This document shows, piece by piece, positions 8,649 to 17,084 of a DNA stretch of 64,000 nucleotides. The stretch spans positions 2,356,001 through 2,420,000 of the forward strand of contig NZ_CP085990.1 of assembly GCF_020736705.1 (NCBI RefSeq). Reading direction: 5' to 3'. Origin of the DNA: Psychrobacter sanguinis (GTDB lineage: Bacteria; Pseudomonadota; Gammaproteobacteria; Pseudomonadales; Moraxellaceae). A program made the position numbers and the translations under genes. Under the pieces are notes generated by a model, which ran no database searches, was not told the origin of the DNA, and saw only the letters and a list, made by a program, of their open reading frames with translations. The stretch's first letter is position 1; each line of letters begins with the position of its first letter.

Positions 8649-10104
8649 CCAGTTAAGAAAAAAGATACTATCAAGCATAGATAGCCACTTAAACGACTAC
8701 CCAGAAGTTGCAGAACGCTGGCGAGCTGGCGACCCCACGGTAAGAGCTATGATGACCTCTATCGTGGAAACTGTATTGTGGCTATCACGTGACAACGCAG
8801 TTAACATCACAGAGCCATTTATCAAGTCTAAGCAAAGTACCATCATTGCAGACGCAATTAACAAGGGTATATTGCCAGTTGCCACACCTTGCCAGCACAT
8901 GCTGACCATTGAAAACAATGGTTCTGAAAAGGTGAGTTTAAGCCAGGGCCGCTTAATTGAAGATGGTACCGGCAGACAATGGCGGCTTATGTCCTCAATC
9001 ACATTAGCAGAAGGTGAGACTAAAAAGGTTTTGGCAGAGCAAAGCACCATAAACTACATTGAAACGACTATACCTGTTAGCGAGTCGTTTTATCGCTTGG
9101 ATATATCAACGACCGATGGGGCTTACTTTTCAGGCTTATCGGTTGTTAACGCCACCCTAGGCGTTACCTATCAATACACACCAAAATTTATGAACGCTGG
9201 AGTTGGTCAGTCTGTTTATACCTTGCAGAGCCATAACCTTGAGGATATAACCATTGTTTTTGGTGATTCTGAACGTGCAGGGGCAACGGTTCAAGCTGGC
9301 GATACTTTCGAGATCGCAATCACCCAAAGCTATGGATATGTTGATCAAACAAGCCTAAGCAGTGCAGCCTTGAGCGAGATATATGCCACAGAAGAAAGTA
9401 AGCTCAATATGTACTTTAAGGCTGGCGAGCTTGTGCGAGCTGGTGCAGATCCGTTAAGTGTGGCTCAAATGCGACTACTTGCCAGCTACCCGTCAATGTA
9501 TGACCATAACGCCGTTTTCATGGGTAACTTTGACTTTCTGGTTAGAAAGCACTTTATGCAGCGGTTTGATTACATGGCCATTTGGAATGAAACGATCAAT
9601 GAGAAGCACTATGGAGCTTCGTTAGACGCAATTAACCATCTGTTTTTAACCGTGGTAGCTAAAAACAAGATTGAGCAAAAGGCGCTGGTAGAAGATATTA
9701 AAAAGCTGGTGGCCAATGCTGATACGCTGTTAGATGGCAAGGTTTACATTAAAGAGGTTAAAGAAAGACCTTATAAAATCACCATTGCTGGCCGTTTGGC
9801 TTCGGTGCATGATATGGACTCAGTGAAGACTCAAATTAAAGAGTTGCTGCTTGAAAACTTTGGTAAGGGCTCGCTGTCTTCCAGCTATCACAACCCAGAC
9901 GGCTTTAACAAACAAGAGATTGCCATTAAGATCAGAAGTGATATTACAGCCTTCCAGGACCGTATTAGTGATTTTTCTGTATTAACAGAAGATACCGCTG
10001 AAAATCCTATTAAACCGCATGAATGGGCCTATATTACAGAAGATAGCATCACTATCAATATGACAAGAACGGCCGATACTGGCACAGCCATTTGGACTTT
10101 GTAA
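8632..10104 (+). CDS. Baseplate protein J-like
   Basis: A 490-residue protein starting inside the 3' end of the gp25-like gene. The N-terminal half resembles the gpJ/gp6 fold: a membrane-distal helical start, then beta-rich segments with VSLSQGRLIEDGTGRQW, the region where J proteins carry their conserved G-x-x turn. Residues 230-300 and the C-terminal 130 residues continue the wedge-like domain pattern. In P2 and Mu relatives this protein forms the baseplate wedge joining the hub to the fibres. Neighbours on both sides (gp25-like before, I-like after) support the call. Confidence 0.75.
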   Translation: MSVPSNQLRKKILSSIDSHLNDYPEVAERWRAGDPTVRAMMTSIVETVLWLSRDNAVNITEPFIKSKQSTIIADAINKGILPVATPCQHMLTIENNGSEKVSLSQGRLIEDGTGRQWRLMSSITLAEGETKKVLAEQSTINYIETTIPVSESFYRLDISTTDGAYFSGLSVVNATLGVTYQYTPKFMNAGVGQSVYTLQSHNLEDITIVFGDSERAGATVQAGDTFEIAITQSYGYVDQTSLSSAALSEIYATEESKLNMYFKAGELVRAGADPLSVAQMRLLASYPSMYDHNAVFMGNFDFLVRKHFMQRFDYMAIWNETINEKHYGASLDAINHLFLTVVAKNKIEQKALVEDIKKLVANADTLLDGKVYIKEVKERPYKITIAGRLASVHDMDSVKTQIKELLLENFGKGSLSSSYHNPDGFNKQEIAIKIRSDITAFQDRISDFSVLTEDTAENPIKPHEWAYITEDSITINMTRTADTGTAIWTL

Positions 10105-10105
10105 A

Positions 10106-10741
10106 ATGGGTAAAACAAGCAACTTACAAGCTACCGACTTTACTAGAACAGTACAAGAAAGCCATAAGGCAAATGAGCTCGATGAGGCGATTTCTGGCAT
10201 CTTTACCAAGCTAATCAAAGAATATGAGCTTGAAAACTTGGTAGATATGAATAGTTATGGTACCCCATGGCTTGAAAGTAGTCCTGTTGTTATCGAACGA
10301 TTCAGCAAGCTTAATGGCTTGGTTATCCTGAGGCAGGATGCAGACGGGCTATCAACTGATATTATGGCCATGATTTTGTCTAGCTGGCAGGCTATGACCA
10401 GTGGCCGTGGCTTGGCTTTTTTGCAGTTCGTCCTAGATATGTTATTCCCAGGTAATAACAGGGTTCTAAGACTTTGGCACTCAAAAGAGCTGGCAAACTC
10501 TTACCCAGTAGCAGTAAGTGAAAAAGAGATGCCAGGCTCATTTTTGACTAGCCGTGTACGTATCGCGTTAACCCTTGATGATAATAATAGCGATATTTCA
10601 GACATTGCCCCTGTTTTAGAAAAGCTGGTTCCGTGGCATATCGTGCCAGAAATTGCTGTTTCTAACGAATTTGGCCAAGTGGATGTAGCTGTCGCAGTTG
10701 GCGGTTATCGCTATCATGTGGCTTATCTATCGCCTTTTTAG
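10106..10741 (+). CDS. Tail protein I-like baseplate component
   Basis: A 211-residue protein starting one base after the J-like stop, the usual W-J-I order. Residues 90-145 (helical, with LWHSKELANSYPVAVS) and the later LEKLVPWHIVPEI segment fit gpI-type proteins, in which a domain ending in a centred PWH/PxH element is common. It is the last gene of its transcription unit: the next late promoter starts three bases after its stop. Family assignment is mostly positional. Confidence 0.6.
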   Translation: MGKTSNLQATDFTRTVQESHKANELDEAISGIFTKLIKEYELENLVDMNSYGTPWLESSPVVIERFSKLNGLVILRQDADGLSTDIMAMILSSWQAMTSGRGLAFLQFVLDMLFPGNNRVLRLWHSKELANSYPVAVSEKEMPGSFLTSRVRIALTLDDNNSDISDIAPVLEKLVPWHIVPEIAVSNEFGQVDVAVAVGGYRYHVAYLSPF

Positions 10742-10743
10742 GT

Positions 10744-10783
10744 GGAACACCCCTAAAAACTCAATCCCTTTATACCTCAAAAT
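10744..10783 (+). promoter_or_regulatory. Predicted phage late promoter, copy C (tube unit)
   Basis: GGAACACCCC at 10744-10753 with CAAAAT at 10778-10783, spacing 24. The hexamer is a poor -10 except for the A and T that matter most (second and last positions). A TATACC at 10771-10776 is an alternative. Predicted +1 near 10790. Confidence 0.5.
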
Positions 10784-10816
10784 AACCCTATCACTTATTA
10801 TTGATTAGGGTTATTT
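10781..10816 (+). terminator. Intrinsic terminator-like hairpin before the tube gene
   Basis: AATAACCCTA (10781-10790) pairs with TAGGGTTATT (10806-10815). The T tract is short and the ATG follows at 10819. AGGG in the right arm is the SD candidate, eight bases upstream of the ATG. Confidence 0.65.
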
Positions 10817-10818
10817 CC

Positions 10819-11439
10819 ATGAAAAGTTCATCACCTACCTTGCAAGCCTATTCTCAAATGCACGAGCTGGCCAAGTCTTTGGGCTCAGCTATGCTGGCTT
10901 GTAACGCAATTTGTAAGCCTGAAGGTTATGAAAACCTTTACATCCTTATCCAAAACTTCCAACGTCCTATGATCACCAACCACGAGCCAGCCGATGCAGA
11001 TTATGCTTACGGCTTCCAGGCCCACGTTACAGCGCCTCCTAAAACAAACTTTGAAGGCCAGTGGACAATGATTGAGACTGAATCAGGTACCATTGCTAAG
11101 TTTGCAGAAGATATCGTTATTAAACACAATGGCGAAATCCCGTTAGTACGTGTTTATGATGGGTTTGCTACCGATGGCAACGAGATTAAAGGCAAGACGG
11201 AATACTTACTTAAAGACTGTGCTATCACTTTCCCTGATGGTGGTGGTGAGATTGATTCAGCAAGCCGCAGCCAGATTCTACAAGTTCAAGTAACTTGTCG
11301 TTATAACTATTTTGGCCAAACTGGTGATATCGGTGCTGGTACTGCTAACAAACTTGCCGGCCTATTAACCAACGCACTAAACGCTTTTGGTGGCTATAAG
11401 CCAGTTTCTACCATTGGTGGTACAACTATCTTTGGTTAA
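10819..11439 (+). CDS. Tail tube-like protein
   Basis: The ATG at 10819 is preferred over a TTG at 10801 that lies inside the hairpin. The 206-residue protein has a helical N-terminus (YSQMHELAKSLGSAM), then a beta-rich body with ILIQNFQRP, WTMIETESG and a terminal VTCRYNYFG strand. That pattern is typical of tail-tube monomers that close a beta barrel. It opens a transcription unit continuing with hub, spike and portal-like genes. Another tube-like gene lies at 15,170; which one forms the main tube cannot be settled from sequence alone. Confidence 0.6.
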   Translation: MKSSSPTLQAYSQMHELAKSLGSAMLACNAICKPEGYENLYILIQNFQRPMITNHEPADADYAYGFQAHVTAPPKTNFEGQWTMIETESGTIAKFAEDIVIKHNGEIPLVRVYDGFATDGNEIKGKTEYLLKDCAITFPDGGGEIDSASRSQILQVQVTCRYNYFGQTGDIGAGTANKLAGLLTNALNAFGGYKPVSTIGGTTIFG

Positions 11440-11450
11440 GGTAAGCGGCT

Positions 11451-11969
11451 ATGTTTACTAGCAGACAAGATAGCTATATCGAGGGCGATATCAAAAGTAT
11501 CGCCACTCGATTCTATGAAGAGTTATATACCACAGGCTACTCACTTCTTGAAAGTGATGTAGAGCGTATTATTGTTGATGTTTGCCGTGATTACCTAGCA
11601 TGGGGAGGCGCGTTACGTGCGTATGATCTTGATGATAAAGATGATACCTATACGCTGCTAATTGATAGCACAACTAATATCTACAACGACGAATGGAGTA
11701 TTATCAGGCCTGTTGTTGTGGCTAGATGCGACCTCATTCAGGCTAGGCGTATGGAAGGTGCGCAAAACTTAGGGGTTCAGCCAGTTGGCATGAGCTCAAG
11801 CGAGGCCTACCAAAATCATAGGGAAGCTATGATGGAAATGAAAAGGGAGGCGTTTAATACACACCCTTTTAGCGTTGATAGCACGGCCGATCTTGAGGCT
11901 AAGCAAGGCAATAGCACGTTTAATAGCTTGCAAAGTATTGAAATTAACTATAACGGTTGGTGGAAGTGA
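11451..11969 (+). CDS. Phage protein of unknown function in the hub-spike unit
   Basis: A 172-residue protein with an acidic N-terminal half (YIEGDIKSIATRFYEELY) and a Met/Glu-rich helix near residues 110-140. It ends in NYNGWWK; the last stop overlaps the GTG start of the next gene (GTGA). Size and place between tube-like and hub-like genes suggest a tail-completion or connector protein, but no motif proves it. Confidence 0.55.
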   Translation: MFTSRQDSYIEGDIKSIATRFYEELYTTGYSLLESDVERIIVDVCRDYLAWGGALRAYDLDDKDDTYTLLIDSTTNIYNDEWSIIRPVVVARCDLIQARRMEGAQNLGVQPVGMSSSEAYQNHREAMMEMKREAFNTHPFSVDSTADLEAKQGNSTFNSLQSIEINYNGWWK

Positions 11970-12868
11970 AAATAGTTTTATCAGACGGCTCAACTATCGG
12001 CGGGGGAGACTTAATCAGTGCGATTTATCGTACTGACTTGGTACCAGTTCCCGTGTCTCTTGAGCTGGTGGTTAAGGCTACTGACGAGCTAAGAGAGCTG
12101 TTAAAGATAGGCGATAAGCTGATTGCCGGCGAGGGTACGAGCTTAACGATCGTTAAATCGCAGCATATAAACATGCAAGCGGTTAAAGCAGGCAAGCGCG
12201 TAGGTGGATTAATTATTATTGCTGTATTGTCTGGTTGCGAGCCGCTGCTAAGTGTAGCTAGTAGGGCTACCTCATTAAACAATACAAGCTTTAACGAGGT
12301 TTATCGTGGCTTGGGTGCAAAGATTAGGCTTGAAAACGATATCAAGTTAAATCAATTTATATGCTTAAAAGGCCAGCTACCGACAAAAAGAATAGCAATC
12401 GCCTTACAAAAAGAGGCGGCCGTATCGTTATATAGAGACGGCGGTATGTCTGTTGTGAGGATTAATGACTTATTCAAAGGTGAGGCAGCAGTTTACGATC
12501 GTAGCGCCTTACAGTGGATAGATAGTCCTCATGTGTTATCACATGGCAATACCAACTTCTTATCAATTGATGATAACGGATCAGATATTTTAGGGGCGCC
12601 ATTTAGCAACAAGCAAGTAGGCTATTACCCAAGAGCAGACGCAAGAGAATTACAAAACTTACGTCGCATTTTAGTAACTAGGGCCAAAATGGTGAGACAG
12701 CTTGATGATCAAATAACAGCTGGCAGGTTAATCACTATTGATGATGGGCTTAGCCAAGACAATTTGGTGGTTCTAACAGCAGCCCATCGCTATGACACCG
12801 GGGCTTTAGGTGGCAGGCCGATAATGGCCACTCAAGCGTGGCTTGCACAATTAGAGGGCGAGAAATGA
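11966..12868 (+). CDS. Baseplate hub protein, D-like (tentative)
   Basis: The GTG at 11966 sits in the stop of the previous gene (GTGA) and is preferred over the upstream TTG at 11957. The product is about 300 residues, beta-rich, and ends in an ATGA overlap with the spike gene. In P2-like phages the hub (gpD) and spike (gpV) interact. This protein has an N-terminal beta domain (residues 1-90) and a later region with VYRGLGAKIRLENDIKLN that could be the barrel that seats the spike. No specific gpD motif is evident. Confidence 0.5.
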   Translation: MKIVLSDGSTIGGGDLISAIYRTDLVPVPVSLELVVKATDELRELLKIGDKLIAGEGTSLTIVKSQHINMQAVKAGKRVGGLIIIAVLSGCEPLLSVASRATSLNNTSFNEVYRGLGAKIRLENDIKLNQFICLKGQLPTKRIAIALQKEAAVSLYRDGGMSVVRINDLFKGEAAVYDRSALQWIDSPHVLSHGNTNFLSIDDNGSDILGAPFSNKQVGYYPRADARELQNLRRILVTRAKMVRQLDDQITAGRLITIDDGLSQDNLVVLTAAHRYDTGALGGRPIMATQAWLAQLEGEK

Positions 12869-13536
12869 GCGTAATATCACCATACTTTCACCCAGCCAAG
12901 CTTGTTTCTTATGACAAGGCGTATCGGACGGCCAATGTGACAATAGCTGGCCTAACCGATGGGGTACCCGAAGGCATTACAGCTATGGTGGCTTATCCAA
13001 TCGGTGATGATGATCTTGATACCGAGCGTGAATTGCTACCAGGTGCCGACGTATGGGTATTTTTTGAACAAGGCGATACATCAATGCCAGTAATTGCTTT
13101 TTACCGTCGTCATGGCGGTGGCCAGGCGGTTATTGATGTTCGCCGCATAAGGCAGCAAAACATTGAATTGCTGGCAAAAGCTCGTATTACTTTGACAGCA
13201 AAAGACCTAATACAAATGCAGGCCCAAAGCGTGACCATTGACGCAAGTACAGTATCTATAACGGCCGATAACATGAATGTTAAGGCTCAAATTAACCATA
13301 CTGGCAACCAAAGCACATCGGGCACCATGTCTGTTAAGGGCAATGTCTCAACTAGCAGCAATATATCAGCCAGTGGCGGCATTACCGCCGATGGAGCTAT
13401 GGAGGCCAAAGGCAATATCAAAACTCAAGGCACTATGTCAGCAAGTAATGACGTAGTTGGTGGCGGTATATCACTAAAAGGCCACGTTCACGGCGGTGTT
13501 AGAAGTGGTGGCAGCTCAACTTCTGGACCAACATAA
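12865..13536 (+). CDS. Baseplate central spike, V-like, with HxH tip
   Basis: The ATG at 12865 overlaps the preceding stop. The protein is 223 residues. Residues 1-90 form an OB-fold-like domain (VWVFFEQGDTSMPVIAFYRR is the conserved gpV pattern). Residues 95-195 repeat short beta strands (TLTAKDLIQMQAQSVTIDAS and later NVSTSSNISASGG), the trimeric beta-helix needle. The tip has H207-V-H209 in a GHVHGG loop, the HxH that binds iron in P2 and phi92 spikes. The sequence then runs into a flexible G/S tail. This is the membrane-piercing needle of a contractile tail. Confidence 0.85.
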   Translation: MSVISPYFHPAKLVSYDKAYRTANVTIAGLTDGVPEGITAMVAYPIGDDDLDTERELLPGADVWVFFEQGDTSMPVIAFYRRHGGGQAVIDVRRIRQQNIELLAKARITLTAKDLIQMQAQSVTIDASTVSITADNMNVKAQINHTGNQSTSGTMSVKGNVSTSSNISASGGITADGAMEAKGNIKTQGTMSASNDVVGGGISLKGHVHGGVRSGGSSTSGPT

Positions 13537-13547
13537 GGGCTTGAATA

Positions 13548-15170
13548 ATGAATTTTAGAAAACGTCTAGCAAGCTTTTTAATTGATGATAGACAGGCTCG
13601 AATATCAGAGCAAATGCCTACTATTGACGATGTAGATCGTAGTTATGAAGCTACCAATCCATTTGAGCTTGGCACCTTTCATCACAAGGCAAAACAGCCA
13701 CGTACTCGCAGACAGATTTATACGATGTGGGAAATAATGCAGGCTGACCCTCAAATTTCAGAGGCGCTAAGCTTGCATGTTACAGCGGCTTTAGGTGGTC
13801 ATGAATCAACCGGTGACATGATTTTTATTACACCAAGCGATCACATCAGAGAAGGGGGCCGCAGAGCCTCAGAGCTTAGAAAAAAGGTTGAGCGTGAAGC
13901 TAAACATATCGCACCTATCATTAATCGACACGTATTTTCATTGGCACGCCAAGCTATTGCTTATGGTGATAGCTACGCTCGTATTTATACAGATGAGCGT
14001 CGTGGCGTGCTTGATTTGATGAACAACCGCTTTACGCAGCCTTCACTAATCATGCCATTTGAGCAGGCAGGGCGTACTATTGGTTTCCACGCCTTAGAAG
14101 ATGAAGATAAGCAACGAACCATTGCCAAGCTATCTTTAGAGCAAATGCTTAGAATTAAAATGCCTCGTATTGAGAATATACCGCAAATGGCATTAGACGT
14201 TTGGCAGGATAGAACAACCCTAGTTTACGACCTAAGATCCGACAACCCAATCCTACCTTCCGAGGTGGGCGGCTCATTCTTATATCCTATTGAGGACGCA
14301 TGGAGAGACGTAACCATTAGTCGTGCTGGCCTTAACAACCAGCAAATTGCAGACAGCGTAAAACAGGCTTTTTTAACGCTTAACATGGAAGGCATGCCAG
14401 CCAAACAAAGACAAGGCTATATCAGCTCGTTAACTAAAATGTTAAAGAGCTACCGCGATCAAATTCAAGACGCATTTGACGGCGGTGAGGCTTTGTACGG
14501 TACAAAATATCACGTACTACCGCAGTATGGTGAAAAGCAAGTTATTCAGTCGGTGGGTGATCTAGCGCAACGCGTAGCACCACTGAATGAAGGCATCTTG
14601 ATGATTAACTTGCGACGCTTAGCCGGTGGCCTGGGTATGGATTTATCACTAATTGGCTGGGCCGATATGCTGGCAGGTGGCCTGGGTGACGGTGCAGCCT
14701 TCCATACGTCAGCTCAAGTTATGAGGCGGTCAATGCTAATCAGACAGGCTTGTATTGACGCATTTAACCACTTAATGAGCATACACTGGGGCATCAAATA
14801 TAATGAATGGTTCGAGCCTCAAGAATATCCTTGGCAGTTCGACTTTTACTCAGATCAATCAGCCGCCGCTACCGAAATGCTTAACAACAAGCAAAATAGA
14901 GCTAATACGCTCGCTATTGTAGCTCAGTCGCTTGCTGGTCTTCGGGAACTAGGCTTTGATAAGGAAACCAACCAATTAATGCTAGAGGACGTATTTGGGG
15001 CCGATATTAATCTAGCAGAGCGTATAGCAGTGGGACTAGCCGCAAGAGCAGGCGAGCAAGGCGGGATGATGGGTCAAGAAGCTGGCATGCCAGGCGATCA
15101 GTCAATGTCAGATGAAGATGAGACACCAGTAGACGATGTAGATGATGACGTATTTTGGGATGATGAATAA
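13548..15170 (+). CDS. Portal-like protein
   Basis: A 540-residue protein with features of T4-type portals: an RRQIYTMWEIMQADPQISEAL helix early on (fewer residues quoted in motif: MWEIMQADPQI), an AYGDSYARIY segment near residue 140, a long central helix (residues 265-310), and an acidic C-terminal tail. The GLGMDLSLIGWADMLAGGLG stretch near residue 365 resembles the portal crown region. The stop overlaps the next start (TAATG). A portal placed among baseplate genes rather than beside terminase is unusual. I cannot exclude a different large virion protein. Confidence 0.65.
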   Translation: MNFRKRLASFLIDDRQARISEQMPTIDDVDRSYEATNPFELGTFHHKAKQPRTRRQIYTMWEIMQADPQISEALSLHVTAALGGHESTGDMIFITPSDHIREGGRRASELRKKVEREAKHIAPIINRHVFSLARQAIAYGDSYARIYTDERRGVLDLMNNRFTQPSLIMPFEQAGRTIGFHALEDEDKQRTIAKLSLEQMLRIKMPRIENIPQMALDVWQDRTTLVYDLRSDNPILPSEVGGSFLYPIEDAWRDVTISRAGLNNQQIADSVKQAFLTLNMEGMPAKQRQGYISSLTKMLKSYRDQIQDAFDGGEALYGTKYHVLPQYGEKQVIQSVGDLAQRVAPLNEGILMINLRRLAGGLGMDLSLIGWADMLAGGLGDGAAFHTSAQVMRRSMLIRQACIDAFNHLMSIHWGIKYNEWFEPQEYPWQFDFYSDQSAAATEMLNNKQNRANTLAIVAQSLAGLRELGFDKETNQLMLEDVFGADINLAERIAVGLAARAGEQGGMMGQEAGMPGDQSMSDEDETPVDDVDDDVFWDDE

Positions 15171-15838
15171 TGCTGGATTTGGTTAACGAGTTAATTGACT
15201 TTGATTTTTCAGCTGGTGATGACTTTGGCGGCATAGCGCTTAATATAGCAAGCAATGCAACTAAAAAGACCAACTCAAACACCGATCTTGCTGTCAGTAG
15301 TAAATTATTAGAAGAATACGCGCGTATTTATGGGCGGGTTAAGGCTCATCATGCGTTAATTAAAGCCATTTACAAAGTAAAAATAGAAAATATATTTGGC
15401 CATAAAGGGGATATACCCTGGTTTAAAGATCAGACACTTTGTTACCTCGCTACCGATGCAGAATTGTCTTTGGGGTCGAGTGAATCTGATAGCTTTTACG
15501 CAGGGTCAATTCAGGCAAACTATCTGACGCAGCAAATAAGCAGTGAAATGGATATTACCTTTATCGAGACAGCCAAAGGCGATATCTCCAAGTCGTATCT
15601 AGCGTGCCGCAGGCTTGCCTTTAACAACGATGGAACGGTTAACGAAACAAAAAAATATGCGTTTAAACTATCAGTGGCATTACTAAATCCCAGAAATCCA
15701 CAAAAGGTCGCAGTACAAGGGGCTTGGATTGTTAGTGTTAAGTCAGCAAACATTGAGCTATCAGCCAGCAGTAGAAGCGAGCTAGTAGAAATACCAGTAA
15801 CTTTTGAAAAACTAAGACCTTTATCATTCTCAAGCTAA
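15170..15838 (+). CDS. Second tail-tube-like protein
   Basis: A 222-residue protein coupled to the portal-like gene (TAATG). Residues 120-222 read as tube-family beta strands: MDITFIETAKGDISKSYL, then KKYAFKLSVALLNPRNPQ and ending IPVTFEKLRPL, the shape seen in gp19/gp54-type proteins. It may be the main tube or a tube initiator. The N-terminal 100 residues are less typical and include a conserved-looking W in PWFKDQTLCYL. Confidence 0.5.
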   Translation: MLDLVNELIDFDFSAGDDFGGIALNIASNATKKTNSNTDLAVSSKLLEEYARIYGRVKAHHALIKAIYKVKIENIFGHKGDIPWFKDQTLCYLATDAELSLGSSESDSFYAGSIQANYLTQQISSEMDITFIETAKGDISKSYLACRRLAFNNDGTVNETKKYAFKLSVALLNPRNPQKVAVQGAWIVSVKSANIELSASSRSELVEIPVTFEKLRPLSFSS

Positions 15839-15847
15839 GGACTAACC

Positions 15848-16129
15848 ATGATTGAAACCAAAATTATCTCAACCGCTGTGGGTGTGCAGCGTGGTGACGT
15901 AAACGACAAGACAGAATCAACTATTGTGCCATCAGCTCAAAACGGGCTGGTTATTGGTCGTTTTAAACGTGGCCGTACTGACAAACCATTTAAAGTCAAT
16001 AATTTAAGCTACCCTGGTATGTTGGGGCGCGATATCAACAACCCTGATTACTTAACCGTTGAAGATGCTTTCAACAAAGGTGTTAGCGAGCTTTGGATTC
16101 GCCGCATAGGTAAAAGTAAAGAAACTTGA
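15848..16129 (+). pseudogene. Truncated sheath-like gene (N-terminal 93 residues only)
   Basis: The reading frame starts normally (AAGGACTAACC before ATG). It encodes a sheath-family N-terminus: a GLVIGRFKRGRTDKPFKV segment followed by DYLTVEDAFNKGV and WIRRIG, the usual beta/alpha start of sheath proteins. It stops after KSKET, where a family member would run for several hundred more residues. Coding style changes at once: a terminator at 16,150 and non-phage-like cargo follow. I infer that the cargo replaced the 3' part of this gene. Alternatively it is a natural short domain protein. Confidence 0.6.
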
Positions 16130-16149
16130 TTTTCAGAGAGTGTTGAAAG

Positions 16150-16186
16150 AAAAGCCACTACTTTGAGTAGTGGCTTTTACTCTTTT
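16150..16186 (+). terminator. Intrinsic terminator after the truncated sheath-like gene
   Basis: AAAAGCCACTAC (16150-16161) pairs with GTAGTGGCTTTT (16167-16178) around a five-base loop, followed by a T-rich run. It closes the tube-portal transcription unit. Confidence 0.8.
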
Positions 16187-16321
16187 TTAGTACTTATCAA
16201 TTCAGGAAGATAAATAAAAGGATTCTTTAAGTACCAGTTTAGCAATGATATAGTTGCGCTAGAGATTCTGATAGCGATTGTATTGATTTTAGAATATGAT
16301 GAAAAATTAAAAGAGTTACGG

Positions 16322-16876
16322 ATGATAGAAATATTGACATTTGCCATTGCCTTGCTGTCTTTAATTGTTGCTTATGCTGTTTACTACAATAATTCTGTCG
16401 CAGATGTTGTTGTATATGCACAGGTAGATAAAAAAAGACCTACAGTCATTAACTTAGTAGTACATAATATAGGTAAAGGTATTGCCAGGGATATCAGATT
16501 TATTTGCCCAGTCGGTATTCCTAAGCAGGCTTATGGAATTACTGGTTTAGAGCAACCATCGAAAGTATATAATTCTGGTGCTTTTATTAACGGGTTTCCT
16601 ATTTTGTTTCCAGATGAAAAGTTAGTTTATTCTTGGGGGCAACTTGGTGGTCTCAGAGAGGCGCTGAATGGAAGGCCCTTAGAATTAGAGGTTGTATTTT
16701 TTAGCCGTAATAGCTTGCAATTAAGGAAGGAAAAGATTAAAAGTAAGTTCGTAATAGATGTTACTGCTTTTGAAGGGGTGGATATAAGCGAATCTCTTTT
16801 TGAAAAAGATGTTAGAGAGTCGCTAAAATCTATTGCTAAGTCTTTGAAACAAATCAATAATAAAGTAGGCAGATAG
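16322..16876 (+). CDS. One-TM cargo protein, function unknown
   Basis: The ATG at 16322 is preferred over a TTG at 16283 because it places the hydrophobic segment (ILTFAIALLSLIVAYAVYY) at the N-terminus. About 184 residues. After one membrane anchor comes a beta-rich domain (residues 25-130: VVHNIGKGIARDIRF resembles CARDB-like folds) and a charged C-terminal helix. No family is recognised. It converges with the res gene and has a different base style from the phage genes, so it probably travelled with the restriction-modification block; a defence accessory is conceivable but unproven. Confidence 0.5.
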   Translation: MIEILTFAIALLSLIVAYAVYYNNSVADVVVYAQVDKKRPTVINLVVHNIGKGIARDIRFICPVGIPKQAYGITGLEQPSKVYNSGAFINGFPILFPDEKLVYSWGQLGGLREALNGRPLELEVVFFSRNSLQLRKEKIKSKFVIDVTAFEGVDISESLFEKDVRESLKSIAKSLKQINNKVGR

Positions 16877-17006
16877 TTATAATGAATACCAATCCACACT
16901 TGCCAATAAACACCCCTTAGAGTCTTTCAAAAAACCAGACTAGTTTCTAGTATAATCAATTAATCACTTACACCTTGATAGCATAATATTTAGCTTTTTA
17001 AAAAAT

Positions 17007-17029
17007 AGGTGCTTTTTTGAAAAGCACCT
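17007..17029 (-). terminator. Terminator between the one-TM gene and res
   Basis: AGGTGCTTTT (17007-17016) and AAAAGCACCT (17020-17029) form the stem. On the minus strand six Ts follow, so it serves res; it may work both ways for the convergent genes. Confidence 0.75.
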
Positions 17030-17084
17030 TACTTTTTGGTCAAACAATGTAGGCTGATAGGGCTTACTTTAAACAAGCTCTCAT

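Noticed and set aside
10801..10818. TTG start for the tube gene
   Set aside because: It lies inside the terminator-promoter hairpin; the ATG at 10819 has the SD-like AGGG at good distance.
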